From positions 1,984,001-2,048,000 of the forward strand of contig CP085835.1 in assembly GCA_020809705.1 (NCBI GenBank): DNA of 64,000 bases, read 5' to 3'. The position numbers and the translations under genes are program-made. Source of the stretch: Calonectria ilicicola. Its lineage: Eukaryota > Ascomycota > Sordariomycetes > Hypocreales > Nectriaceae. This document shows positions 1 through 10,350 of this stretch, one piece after another. The notes below the pieces were generated by a model. That model was not told the origin of the DNA, ran no database searches, and saw nothing but the letters and a program-made list of their open reading frames with translations. Position 1 is the stretch's first letter, and the number at the start of each line of letters is the position of its first letter.

Positions 1-880
1 GCGGGGGGATGATGTGGCAATATTGGCAGTATTCTTCATTCATTCAGGAGAAGAGTCCACTAGCTAACGGTCCGCGACAAGCAACAACACTACCGTCATC
101 GTTCCCTAGCTCGCAAAATCGTCTCGTCTCGTCCCTGTGCAAACAAGTCAGGGTCGCGGCCTCGTGCATGGTGGCTTGGGCGTGCGTCGTAAGCTAGAAG
201 CCGACGATTTTCCAAGCGCTGCCATTCGCTGAACCGTACCGGCCGACGATTAATGCGGGTGCAGAGGCCGCTGGGTGGCGCCGCCAAGACTCAGTGAATG
301 ACAGGAGGCATAGAAAACAGAAGCTCTCTGTGTGTTTCAATCATGCCCCATGGCCCCATGGCATATACCCTGTCCGTCTGCCCGCTGTCTGCCCGCTGCG
401 TGCCCGCTGTGCCCGCCTGCCCGCCACATTTCCGCGAGTAAAAATCTTTCAGGCGTGCCAAGAAGGCAGCATCGTCTAGGGCTACCTGGAAGGCCAAGAC
501 CCCAAGTGCGCAGTGCAACGGCAGCCATCGCGCGTGCGTCTTATCTCCAGAATCCCACTGCCCATCCAATATTACTGTAGTCTCACCCCACTGCATTGGC
601 CTGGTCAACGCTGCATCTAGAAGCGATTGGCCGCTCCGGATCGCTCGGCAGGCCTTTCGTATCACCGGCCCAGCCTGCCGACTCGTCTTCTCTCTATTAG
701 GCCCGTAACCCGTACCCGCCGTGCCGTAGGTCTGGCCTGGCCTGGCCTCTCCTGAATTCTGAATGACCTAATACACGGATAAAGCAATCGCAATCATCGT
801 GCAACCTGTTTTTTCGTCTTTGTCCTTGTCTTGTCTTTGTCTTTGTCCTTGTCCGACACCGAACAACCGTCGTCGCCGCA
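1..880. other. Gene-free leader region upstream of the GT64 gene
   Basis: No convincing gene is seen; the open frames here show no domain and no codon pattern. Two simple-sequence stretches are visible: a TGCCCGC-type run around 370-425 and a pyrimidine-rich TTTGTCCTTGTC run at about 815-855, just before the ATG at 881. CT-rich leaders are common just upstream of highly expressed fungal genes, so the second run is probably part of the core promoter or 5' UTR of the next gene. Confidence 0.5.
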
Positions 881-1981
881 ATGGACAAATCCTTTGGCAA
901 GGCATTCGCCGCCACCGGCCGCCACATGGACTTCATCAAGTCGCGCGCCTTCCAGCGCGTGGCCGCCATGGCCGTCGCCTTTTCTCTCATCGTCACCCTG
1001 ACCATCATGAGCATGCGCGGCACTCACGTCAAGTTCCCTATTCCCAGCGCGTTCCGCGCCAAAGTCGAGACATGCGCCAGCAAAAACGAGATGGGTAACC
1101 AGACGATTTGGGGTGCTGCCAAGGCGAAGTACAACCACTTGATGGACGACAAGTTCACGTACGCCCTCCCCGCTAAAAAAGAAAAAAATTGTTTCCTAGT
1201 TGTCTCAAAAAGCTAACAATGGACCTGCAGCATCGTCATGTTGACCTACCGACGACCAAAGGAGCTAAACCACACCCTCACCGAGCTCCTCGGCGAAGAA
1301 ATCCCCTCCCTCCACGAAGTCGTCATCGTCTGGGGCGACATCGAAGCAGAGCCCCCCGCCGGCTTTGTCACCAAGCACGGCATCTCGGTGCGATACCGCA
1401 AGGGCATTGAGGACAGTCTCAACGAGAAATTGCGACCCGACCCGGACTACAAGACTCAGGCCGTGCTGCTCACCGACGACGACGTATACTACAAGCCCAA
1501 GGACCTGGAATTTGTCTTTCAAAGCTGGAGGAAGTTTGGCAAGTTCCGTCTCACCGGTGCTCTGGCTCGCTGCTCCACCATCGACAAGGACGGCGAATAC
1601 AATTACAACTTTTGCTCCAATGATCGCGACGACGTCTACTCGATGATCCTCACCAACCTCTGCTTCTCCCACCTCTCATTCCTCGACTACTACTGGTCCA
1701 ACGACACCACCATGGCCGGAATCCGAAAGTACGTCGACGACGGATTCAACTGCGAAGACATTGCCTTCAACTACATGCAGTCGCTGTTGACCGGCACCGG
1801 ACCCCTCCTGGTGACTGGCCAAGACCGCTACGTCAACCAGAACCCCTCCAAGGGCATCAGCACGAAGCCCGGGCACCTGGAGGCCCGAAGCAAATGCTTG
1901 AACGATTTTATTGACATGTTCAAATGCATGCCCCTCATTGATGAGACGGCACATGTGCAGAAAGGCGTTGTTGTAATGTAA
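881..1981 (+). CDS. Glycosyltransferase family 64 (exostosin C-terminal-like), type II membrane protein
   Basis: Two exons, 881-1158 and 1231-1981, give 342 aa. The intron 1159-1230 starts GTACGC, has a GCTAAC branch point and ends CTGCAG; splicing creates KFTIVMLTYRRPKEL, the typical start of a GT64 domain. An N-terminal hydrophobic stretch (about residues 28-47, RVAAMAVAFSLIVTLTIMSM) looks like a signal anchor, which would place the enzyme in the Golgi lumen. The metal-binding DXD motif is LLTDDDVYY, and a conserved C-terminal region follows (YYWSNDTTMAG, FNCEDIAFNY). The family transfers sugars from UDP-sugar donors; the acceptor in fungi is unclear. It lies apart from the neighbouring catabolic cluster and is probably an ordinary housekeeping gene. 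Confidence 0.9.
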
Positions 1982-2966
1982 TGGGAAATACGTGTGTGTG
2001 TATGTATTAGGTGTACCGGATCGGACGGCTTGTATAGAGATGAGCAATGTCTCAAAACTTTTTTGGGGGCGTTAAGCAAATACCAACCATGACCACTTGA
2101 AAATAAATGTCAGTGTGTACTCTACCGGATTGGGGGGCGAAGACAAAATGATACATATAATAATACAATGATTCATTTACGCATGATTGAGTATCTCACT
2201 TCCAGGAACTGGCCATTGATTTCCAAAACAAAAACGTCGAGTTATCGCACGAGACGTACTCTCAAGTCAAGCATTCATGCCAAGATAGAAAAGTTTACTG
2301 AAATGGCCGCTTCTTGGCATCCGTCCGACGATCTGGGGTTGAGATCCCCCCAATTAATATTAAGACAAAGGATCGGGGCTTGGTCCTTGGCAGCAACCAT
2401 TACATTTCCCTTGAACCTTGCACCATCTGGGAAATTATAGACTTCCCGCTCTCGATAGAAGCTATACAGTAGCTGCGCATATCAACCTCCCGACTTGGCC
2501 CCCCACCCGGATGCAATGCTTCTCCGAGGTGGCGGGGGTGGGAAGACCGCCGCCCGCCGTTGTCTCGGTGTCAAAGTGGGATGACAGCCACAAAGTTGAC
2601 AGGGTTTTCGTCATCAACTGACATGTTTTACCGCCGTTTCACCTGGTTGCGATATGACACTTCCATGACAAGACATCAAGCGCCTGCAAAATTTCTCAAA
2701 ATGCTGACATGGGCCAGGCACGAAACCCGGAGAGTGTCAGAATGTCATAGTGACGTGATTGGAAGAACTGAGTGGAGTCACTTGCATCCTTTCGAGGGGC
2801 AACTGTAGGGTAGGGCGAATTATCGCGTTGACATGGAGGGCGTAAATGATGAGTGAGGGGTTGAGGAGCTCCTCCACCCTGGGACGGACTATTCCTTTTC
2901 TCACGAGACCTTCATAATTATCCGACGCAGAAGAAAAAAAGAAAATATAATCTGTTTGGCGGGAGA
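1982..2966. other. Intergenic region between the GT64 gene and the Zn2Cys6 regulator
   Basis: It should hold the 3' UTR of the GT64 gene and the promoter of the regulator that starts at 2967. Short open frames are present on both strands, but none has a recognisable motif or plausible codon use. I see no repeat or RNA gene. Confidence 0.4.
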
Positions 2967-4990
2967 ATGAGTTTCAGTAGGAAGCGCGTGGCGTTGGCGT
3001 GCACGTTTTGCCGCAGTCGGTGAGCAGGCCAAACGAAATGATGGGTGAGTTTGGACTGAATGGCACAGCAAGCGACGGTGTGACGCACAAAAACCATCAT
3101 GTTCCAATTGTACCGATTTAGGAGCCGAGTGTCAATATGATAACCAGCCTTCTCAAAGGTGCGAAAAATTGCCTAGTGCCTCTTTTTTCGTAGCTTACCT
3201 ACCTCAACTCGTAGGATCGACGCGTCGGGTGGAACGAGGGAAATTCTCAACCGCCTTCGGGACATCGAATCGCTTCTAGAAGATCAATCCGACAATATAG
3301 CAACACTATCACAGAATATGCAACCTCAATTCCCTCAGACAAATAGCGAAACGTCGCCTCAAAGCCAAGGATCAATAACAGTGGCGAGTCTCCATGGAGA
3401 GGCTGGCGTCCCATTTACACCATGGCCTGTCAACAGTCTCCAAGCGCAATCAGATATGGCGAATATTCCACCGTTGACGATTCCTGTCAAACACAAAACT
3501 TCGTCAAATTATCTTCTAGGGTTACCAAAAGTCAAGGCCTTGATTGGAGAATATCCTCCTGATTTGTTTTTCCTTTTGGAGTCCAAGAACCCATTGCCGC
3601 CTGAGTTGTCGTTTGATGCTTGGCTAAATCCTCAACCACCTATCGACATCTCTCGCGACGCTGCCGACGAACTAGTGTCAGTATTCTTTTCTTCGGCACA
3701 TCAAAATCATCCCGTTATTGATTCAGAAGAATTCGAACAAATCTACTTGCGTTTTTGGGAAACTGGCCCAGATTCAAGCGTTGAATCCGCAGTCTGCATG
3801 GTCGTTTTTGCCCTTGGGACTGTTGCTGCATCGGCTCCAGATCCAGAACGTTTTCACATGTCACCACCAGGGATGCAATACATGCGATACGCAATGCCCA
3901 CCTTGATTTCTCAGTCATCTTGGTCCTTCACTTACAGTCTCTTGCTACCGCAGGCTCTTGTACTCGCGAGTGTTTACTTTGCCTATATTGTTCGTCCGCT
4001 GCAAAGTTGGAGACTAATCTACTCTGCCTCTACAATTCTACAATTTAAACTCTCAGGGTAAAAACTCCAAGCTTGACAAATTCTTACCGTGCTTACGAAA
4101 GGTAGACTACATCCTCGGGATGACGATTCAAAATCGAGAGAGAGCATGATCCGACTGTTCTGGTCCTGCTTCCTCGTAGAATGCGACCGTCTTGCGGAGC
4201 TTGAACTCCCAAGGAGTGGATTGCAACAACTAGCTGACGAGATGAGTCTCCCGTATTGCACAAACCTTGGACTCATGCAGTCCACTTGCTATCTTGCCGA
4301 AATTTCGATCCGCAGACTGCTAAATCGGATCCACAACTCTCTTTACCCAAGCAAAAATCATGTTTTGAGCCTCTCATCTACAACACTTGCAGCCCTAGAT
4401 GACTTCTCTATCGAACATGTCACATCTATAATGTCAATATGTGATGAGCTGCATGCTCAACTGGAGACATGGCATGTGTCTATACCAGATCCATTCCGAC
4501 CTCTACTTGGAGTCGGAACACCCATCCTTGATTCAAATGACAGAGAGTCAGTCTTACGGATTCGATACTTTGCTGCACGGCACATAATTTACAGGCCATT
4601 TGTGTTGCATATTGTTACCCATGGAATAGAACACGCGTCCGAGTCCATGATGGAGAAGGCAGCTCTGTGTATTGAAAGTTGTCGCCATTACATTCACAAT
4701 ACTACCGCGGTCCTGGCGCGACCTAGCCAATACACATGGACCTTTTCACTATCGTGCGTCCTTATGGTCCATTTTTTGAACTCTCTGACGATTTTAGGTC
4801 ACTCGGGGCCACTGTTGTCCTTACCCTGGCTTCCATGAGCCCGCCCTTGCGCCATTTGGTTCCTGATATTGACGAGCTCCAGACCGCTGCGATTAAAAAT
4901 ATACGACCCTGGGCCTTTTCTAGTCTTGAAGTTGTCGTGTCAATACTAGAAGACTTGCAAAGAAAACAGCGAATATTGGCTCGTGTATAG
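2967..4990 (+). CDS. Zn2Cys6 fungal transcription factor of the sugar-acid cluster
   Basis: Five exons (2967-3019, 3069-3158, 3215-4057, 4106-4753, 4798-4990) give 608 aa. The first two introns (49 and 56 nt) split the DNA-binding head; splicing restores a complete C6 zinc cluster with Cys 12, 15, 22, 29, 32 and 39 (CTFCRSRKRRCD, then PSCSNC). A short leucine-rich linker follows (EILNRLRDIESLLED), probably the dimerisation coiled coil. The rest is a fungal-specific transcription factor domain (DELVSVFFSSAHQNHPVID, MIRLFWSCFLVECDRLAEL). It is convergent with the dehydratase gene next door, only about 60 bp away, and is the natural candidate to regulate this cluster. That role is inferred from position. 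Exon 5 depends on a 44-nt intron (4754-4797). Confidence 0.88.
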
Positions 4991-5051
4991 CCAAAAAGCT
5001 GGGCACAAGCGTGCTTCAAGCAATTTTCGCCCACAGCTCCTTGGCATGTTT

Positions 5052-6590
5052 TTATAGCTCGCCACCGGTAGGTTGGGCCATTATTCCTAGCCCAATGTCA
5101 CTACTCCAGAAACTTCCGTTTGGGTAGGTATACTTTTCCAGCGCCTCGTCAGTGTAGCCTGTCGAGTAGCCAGGCGCTAGCGGCGTGACATAATGGGCAT
5201 TCTCAATCACAGATGGGTGACGCAAGTTTTCTCGGTGGCTGTCGGCATACTCGAGCATCGACTTGCGCCCAGTGATGGCAATGTAATCAATCAGGCTCAA
5301 ATGAGACGTCAGTTCGGTCAAGCCCATGGCTCCGTTGTGTGGAACGCAGGGGACGTTGAACTTGTGCGCCATGATCATGACGGCCTGGATGGTCAGTATG
5401 GAGATGGCAGAGACTCGACACGGGCTTCTTACAATGCATTCGTTGACACTGCCTAAGCGCACGGCGTCAATTTGGCAGACATCTGTTGCCTCTGCTTGCA
5501 ATAGCTGCTTGAAGGTGATGCGGTTCTGCGCAGCTTCTCCCGTGGCCACGCCCACGCCGTATGGCTTGAGGGCCTTGCGAATGGTGGCATGGCCCAGCAC
5601 GTCATCCGGATTAGTGGGCTCCTCAATAAAGACGGGCTTGAATTCTACCAAGTGTTTCATGTACTCGATGGCTTCTGGAACGCTCCACACCTTCGAAAAG
5701 TTAGTCAGGATATGCCAATTGCTCGTGTGGGAGGTCACATACTTGGTTAGCGTCGATCATAATCTGGTGACCCTTGTCGTATCCCAAAACTTCTCTCACG
5801 GCCGAGAGCCGCTGGCGATCAGCCTCAATGCCCATTCCCACCTTGAACTTGAAGACCGTGTATCCCGCGGCGATTGTCTCCTCGAGCACCTCGCGCATTC
5901 GGTCGCCCGAAAAGGCAAGCCACCCGGCCGAGGTAGTGTACGCCGGCACGGCTTGGTTTTCCAAAGCTTCTTTTAAACGAACATCCTTGTCCTTTTGAGT
6001 CTTTTTAAGAATCTCAATGCTTTCCTCCGGGGTGATGGCATCCGTGATGTAACGGAAGTCGATGCACCGAACAATTTCCTCTGGGCTCATGTCACAGACA
6101 ATTTGCCAGACGGGTTTACCCAGAATCTTTCCCCACAGGTCCCACACAGCATTGAGAACACCCGCAACAGCCAAATGCGTTACGCTCTTCTCGGGACCGA
6201 CCCAGCGGTATTGGGAATCGGAAACCATGTAGCGCCAAGTCTTGCCCATGTTCCTGGTCAGCTCATGCATGGTCTTCCCGACCACTCTTTTCACAAAGAT
6301 TTCCAAAGCCATACAAACCAGTTCGCTACCCCGGCCATTGCTGAAAGCCTAATAAGTGGTTAATGCGCCTGTCAGTTTTGGAGATTTGAAGCGGGCCAGG
6401 TCTGACGCACAATGCCCTCTCCAATCAACCCGTCGCGGTTTGTCTCGAGCTGAATGTAAGGATGCGAGCCGTTTGTGCCGACGTGCATGGCATCAGAGCC
6501 AACGCCGTCTAGACTGGTCGGGAATCGCAAGTCTGTAACTTTAAAGGCTGTGATGGTGACATCGTGGACCGAAAAGGAAGCAGGGGCCAT
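5052..6590 (-). CDS. L-fuconate dehydratase-like enzyme (enolase / mandelate racemase superfamily)
   Basis: Four exons (6590-6411, 6348-5743, 5690-5433, 5384-5052) give 458 aa, close to the family length. The head carries the family motif DLRFPTSLDGVGSDAMH, as in fuconate dehydratase and ENOSF1. Catalytic features are all present: the KxK motif in VFKFKVGMG, the metal ligands Asp in MIDANQ, Glu in FIEEP and Glu in VATGE, and the general-base His in VPHNGAMGL. These enzymes remove water from L-fuconate-type sugar acids to give 2-keto-3-deoxy acids in the cytosol. The last intron (5385-5432, 48 nt) has no stop in frame, so it could be missed; removing it joins GSVNECI to AVMIMAHKF as in homologues. 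The gene starts divergently from the aldolase homologue at 7390. The exact substrate (fuconate, rhamnonate, galactonate) cannot be told from sequence alone. Confidence 0.88.
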
Positions 6591-7389
6591 CTTGGCGATA
6601 TCAGCTATACAACCCGGGCAATAAATAATAATAGTACTACGGAAAAACTAAACACCTCGATCGAGAAAAACAGAAAAAAACAGAGCTCAATCAATACAAA
6701 ACTGAAAGACCATCAGACGTTGATATAACCAGCAAGAGATGTAACACTCCGCATTCTACAACGTCACGGTATTCGAAACATGCCGCCCTTCCCCGGCGCA
6801 TGACTTGCCGATCCTGGTCTGACAGCATGGAAATGTGGAGTGGCCACGACATAACGTTGGCGACAAAATTTAGCGTGGCGCGAGACGAGCCATTTGAGCT
6901 GAGCTCCTGCGCGCAGTGGAGTTGCCGCTTCCCCCCGGGCGAATAAATAACGAAAGCTCCACGTGTTTATCCCATATCTCCTCATTGCGCAGCTAATTAA
7001 CGTGTCAACGAACGAATTGTTTATCACGGTGGAGATGGATTGTTTAACGGCCCCTCGGTAGCCGTCGTGTTGTGAAATGATGCTGCGGCACAGGTGCTTT
7101 CAGCAGGGGACCACGCGGCAAATATCTAGTCTTCCCACGTTAATCCCTACTCTGAGTCCCCCTGCCTTAACCCAGTCTTTATTTCCAATGACTTTAGCGA
7201 AAGCTGGTCGGCTCTGGGTCGACTTACGAGAGAAGGATCAACGTTACGTGGGGCGCGGATTTACTCCCCTCCGCTCAATTATCCCCTGAATTTGAATTTG
7301 CAGGGCCGTTTCAGGTTAAGAAGGAACAAGAAAAAAAAAAAAAATCAAAAATCAAAAGAGAGCCAAAACCTCAAAAAAACAAAAACAAC
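6591..7389. promoter_or_regulatory. Divergent promoter region shared by the dehydratase and the aldolase homologue
   Basis: About 800 bp separate two head-to-head genes that fit the same pathway, so shared control is likely. An A-rich stretch (about 7328-7389) runs directly into the ATG at 7390. An AATAAATAA element near 6941 is TATA-like. I found no clear paired CGG/CCG site that I would assign to the neighbouring regulator. Confidence 0.5.
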
Positions 7390-8367
7390 ATGACCAAGAC
7401 ATTGGTACCCGGCGTGTATGCACCCACCCTGGTGTTCTACCTGGAGGGACGGGACGAGGTCCTCGACAAGGACGCCATTCAGAAACACGCCATCCGGCTC
7501 GCAGACGCTGGCGTGGCTGGACTAGTCACCAATGGATCCATTGGCGAGGGCGTGTGTCTGAGCCTGGAGGAGCAGTACCAAGTCACCAAGCTGACTCGCG
7601 ACGCCCTCGATTCTGAGGGGTTTTCACACCTGCCGATCATAATCGGGGCGTCTGACCAGTCGGTCCAGGGAACGCTGCGCCTTTGTGAGGATGGGAAGCA
7701 CGCTGGCGGCGACGCCGTGATGCTGGTGACGCCCAGCCACTTCAGATGGGCCATGACGCCCGAGACAATCGAAAACTATTTCCTGGCCGTCGCCGACCAG
7801 AGCCCGCTGCCCATTATCATCTACAACTGTCCCGGCTCAGCGGGTGGCCTCGACCTGGACTCGGATCAGTTGATCAGGCTATCAAAGCATTCCAACATCA
7901 TCGGCACGGAATTCACTTGTGGCAACGTTGGGAAATTAGCGCGCGTCGCAGAGGCCACATCGCCGGTCTCTGAGCTGTTCCCGTCAACCGCAGAGCCCTA
8001 CTTCGCCTTTGCTGGCGTTGCCGACATCATCTCGTCTTCAGTGGACGTGGGAGCCACTGGCGCAATCGTCGCTACGGCCAACGTGTTCCCCCGCGCGTGC
8101 GTCAATGTGTACAAATTGGCGGTGGAGGGCAAGCGCCAGGAGGCCATGAAGGCCCAACAGCTACTGGCAAAAGCCGACTGGGAGTTGACAAAGCGTGCTA
8201 TTCCCGGTTTTAAGGCGCTCCTCTCGCACTGGTACAACTATGGTGGAATCCCAAGAATGCCAATGCCTCCAATTACCGAGCAAGAGCGCGACGAGCTTAT
8301 CCAGGAGATTGGTTGGATGCTGGAGATTGAGGACGAGTTGGAAGGCTTTGGAGTTAGAAAGTCTTGA
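7390..8367 (+). CDS. DapA/DHDPS-superfamily aldolase homologue lacking the Schiff-base lysine
   Basis: A single exon of 325 aa. The start has an A-rich context (ACAACATGACC). The TIM-barrel aldolase signatures of the DHDPS / N-acetylneuraminate lyase / keto-deoxy-sugar aldolase group are present: TNGSIGEGV (GxxGE motif), IIIGASDQS, and IIIYNCPG with the catalytic tyrosine. Fungal relatives cleave 2-keto-3-deoxy sugar acids to pyruvate plus an aldehyde, the step after the divergent dehydratase. The odd point is residue 174: the segment reads NIIGTEFTCGN, while the family has Lys at this place (GTK or GIK) to form the Schiff base. Glu 174 is encoded by GAA at 7909-7911. The rest of the barrel looks intact, so this may be a repurposed paralogue (another lyase, hydratase or binding protein) or an inactive copy. 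Confidence 0.85.
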   Translation: MTKTLVPGVYAPTLVFYLEGRDEVLDKDAIQKHAIRLADAGVAGLVTNGSIGEGVCLSLEEQYQVTKLTRDALDSEGFSHLPIIIGASDQSVQGTLRLCEDGKHAGGDAVMLVTPSHFRWAMTPETIENYFLAVADQSPLPIIIYNCPGSAGGLDLDSDQLIRLSKHSNIIGTEFTCGNVGKLARVAEATSPVSELFPSTAEPYFAFAGVADIISSSVDVGATGAIVATANVFPRACVNVYKLAVEGKRQEAMKAQQLLAKADWELTKRAIPGFKALLSHWYNYGGIPRMPMPPITEQERDELIQEIGWMLEIEDELEGFGVRKS

Positions 8368-8587
8368 TTTAATCTTGTAATTATAGATAGAGATATCCTA
8401 CCTAGATTGTAATTAGGCTCTTCAGCTAGCCACGACCGCATTGTTATATAGACCGGATTTTATTACTCACATAATACAAGGCATATTAGAGGTTGAATGA
8501 GATTTGTCTGATGTTTGTTGATTTATCGTTCCGTCTAGTCTAAAGCTCTATTGTGAAGAGGATGCTCTGATAACCGCAATCTTGTCG

Positions 8588-9672
8588 TTACTCTGCAGGT
8601 ATCCCGCTTCGCATAGAAATTGCGCAAGCAATAATATCTTTCACCGTCTCTCTAAATGTGTGATACTGATATCCAAGTTCCTTTGCCGGCGTCTCTCCGT
8701 CTAGACCATGGCTATCGTCAATGACTTGGTCTTCTTGCGTGATATTGGCTGCCAGCTCTGGGAATTCTTCTGCCATGATTTTCGCAGCCAAACCATATGA
8801 GAACCGCTCTGGAGAAGCTGGAACATACCGCTTCCCACCGACGCTGCTTTTGAAAAGGGCTTCCACGTGTGCAACGGCAAGATCTCTCACGTCGATCCAG
8901 AAAGGGACCCGAGACACGGGAAGCGGATTTGCGCCTGTGGCAACGCGCCAAAGCATCGCGTTCGATTCGTTCAGCTGATCCACGCTCTCTACCGGATGAA
9001 CCACAGGACCAAAAGTCATAGGAGGACACAGAGCTACCATATCGAACGCTGGACTCTTTGATTTGCAGAAATTCCACGCTTCGAGCTCTGCAAACTTTTT
9101 GGATCCACGATAAGCAATCACTGCGCTCGTATCTGGATGAGCCGATTCCTCATAAGTCAAGGGATTCCAATCTTCTCCCGTATAAGTAAAGTATGGAGGA
9201 CCTTTTCGGTTTGCGTCGAGAACGGAAGCAAACGATGAGGTGACAACAATCCGCTTTATGTTAGAATTGGTCGCGGCAGCTTCAAAAATCGCGCGAACAC
9301 CATTGATGGCCGGCAAAATCAACTCTTTTTCATTATTTGTCGTATTGTATGTAAACGGCTATTGGGTTCGTCAACCAAAGGAATTGCAGCTGGAATGACA
9401 TCTTGACTCACAGACGCTGTATGAATGATTCCGTCAACGCCTTGCACCGCCTCTACCAAACCACCGGGCTTCTCGAAATCCTGGATTTGGACAAATTCCA
9501 ATTGTCGGGCATAGTTTGGCCGAGCCTTGATCATGGCATCTCCTTTGGCCAATGAGCGTGTCGCTCCTCGGACCTTTACGCCCCGAGCGAGCAGCACGTC
9601 GACAATGTGGGCGCCGATGAAGCCGGTTGCACCTGTAACCAGAACAAACTGAGGTCCTTCATTCGAAGCCAT
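8588..9672 (-). CDS. Extended SDR, dihydroflavonol reductase / GRE2-type NAD(P)H-dependent reductase
   Basis: Two exons (9672-9412 and 9358-8588) give 343 aa. The intron 9411-9359 (53 nt, GTGAGT...AATAG) joins HTAS to PFTYN, restoring the usual family sequence before KELILPAINGVRAI. The Rossmann motif is VTGATGFIGAHIVD (TGxxGxxG) and the active-site motif is YRGSKK (YxxxK) with upstream serines in VVTSSFASV. Homologues reduce aldehydes and ketones such as methylglyoxal or dihydroflavonols in the cytosol. In this cluster it could reduce the aldehyde product of the keto-deoxy-acid route (for example lactaldehyde), which is inference. It shares a promoter region with the transporter at 10351. 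Confidence 0.87.
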
Positions 9673-10350
9673 TTTTCGTATTCGAGACGTTGTAGTGGTG
9701 TTGCCGGGAGGATTAGGTTATGAAAACGTCCGAAAGTTAGTGGTCGATGCGGGGAAGACTCGACTTAGAATTGAGCCTCGAATCATTACATAACGAACTG
9801 CAACACATTTTCGATCCCGATTAAAGCCGGGAGTTGCAAGTCACTTTGTACCCGAAGCTTAACAACGCAGCCAAGTTCCAACCCCTGTCGGGACCAATAA
9901 CCGACGCTGCCGCTCATCCCCGCCGCTGCTTTGGGCCTGTCGCCTAAATATCTCCGGCACCTCGTCAACCATGCCATGAGACGAGCCATTCCATTTTTGC
10001 GCCTTAAATGGATCGACATGGGCGTCATCGGGTTACCCCATGGGGGCTGAGGTGACGCATGCGGGGTCCATTCCGTGCCATGGTCTTGTAAACTTGTGTG
10101 TCCGACGGCGTTTAGCTGGGATCAATTGATCTTGTGGTTACCCCTCGGACGAGTGGCTTCGCCGACGCCCTGTGTATGCCTCCGAGTAGCTTCATTTTTC
10201 GAATCCAGGGGTCTATTAGCCTGATATGCAATGCCAGGACAGTGAGAGTGCTATATAGCGCCACGCAAAATTATTTAGGAGCGCCAACCCCCCGCTGCGT
10301 CGCTGGAATCAAAGAAGTCATTCATCATCGTACTTTGTTCATTATTTGCA
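9673..10350. promoter_or_regulatory. Divergent promoter region shared by the reductase and the sugar transporter
   Basis: 678 bp between two head-to-head cluster genes. One CGG-N9-CCG arrangement lies near 9891-9905 (CGGGACCAATAACCG), which could be a Zn2Cys6 site. This is a weak observation because such pairs occur by chance. No other element is clear. Confidence 0.4.

Noticed and set aside
291..665. 124-codon minus-strand frame near the left end
   Set aside because: No domain, no partner exon, and composition driven by a TGCCCGC simple repeat.
3020..3027. Apparent frameshift in the zinc cluster of the first regulator
   Set aside because: A normal 49-nt intron (3020-3068) restores all six cysteines, so there is no frameshift.
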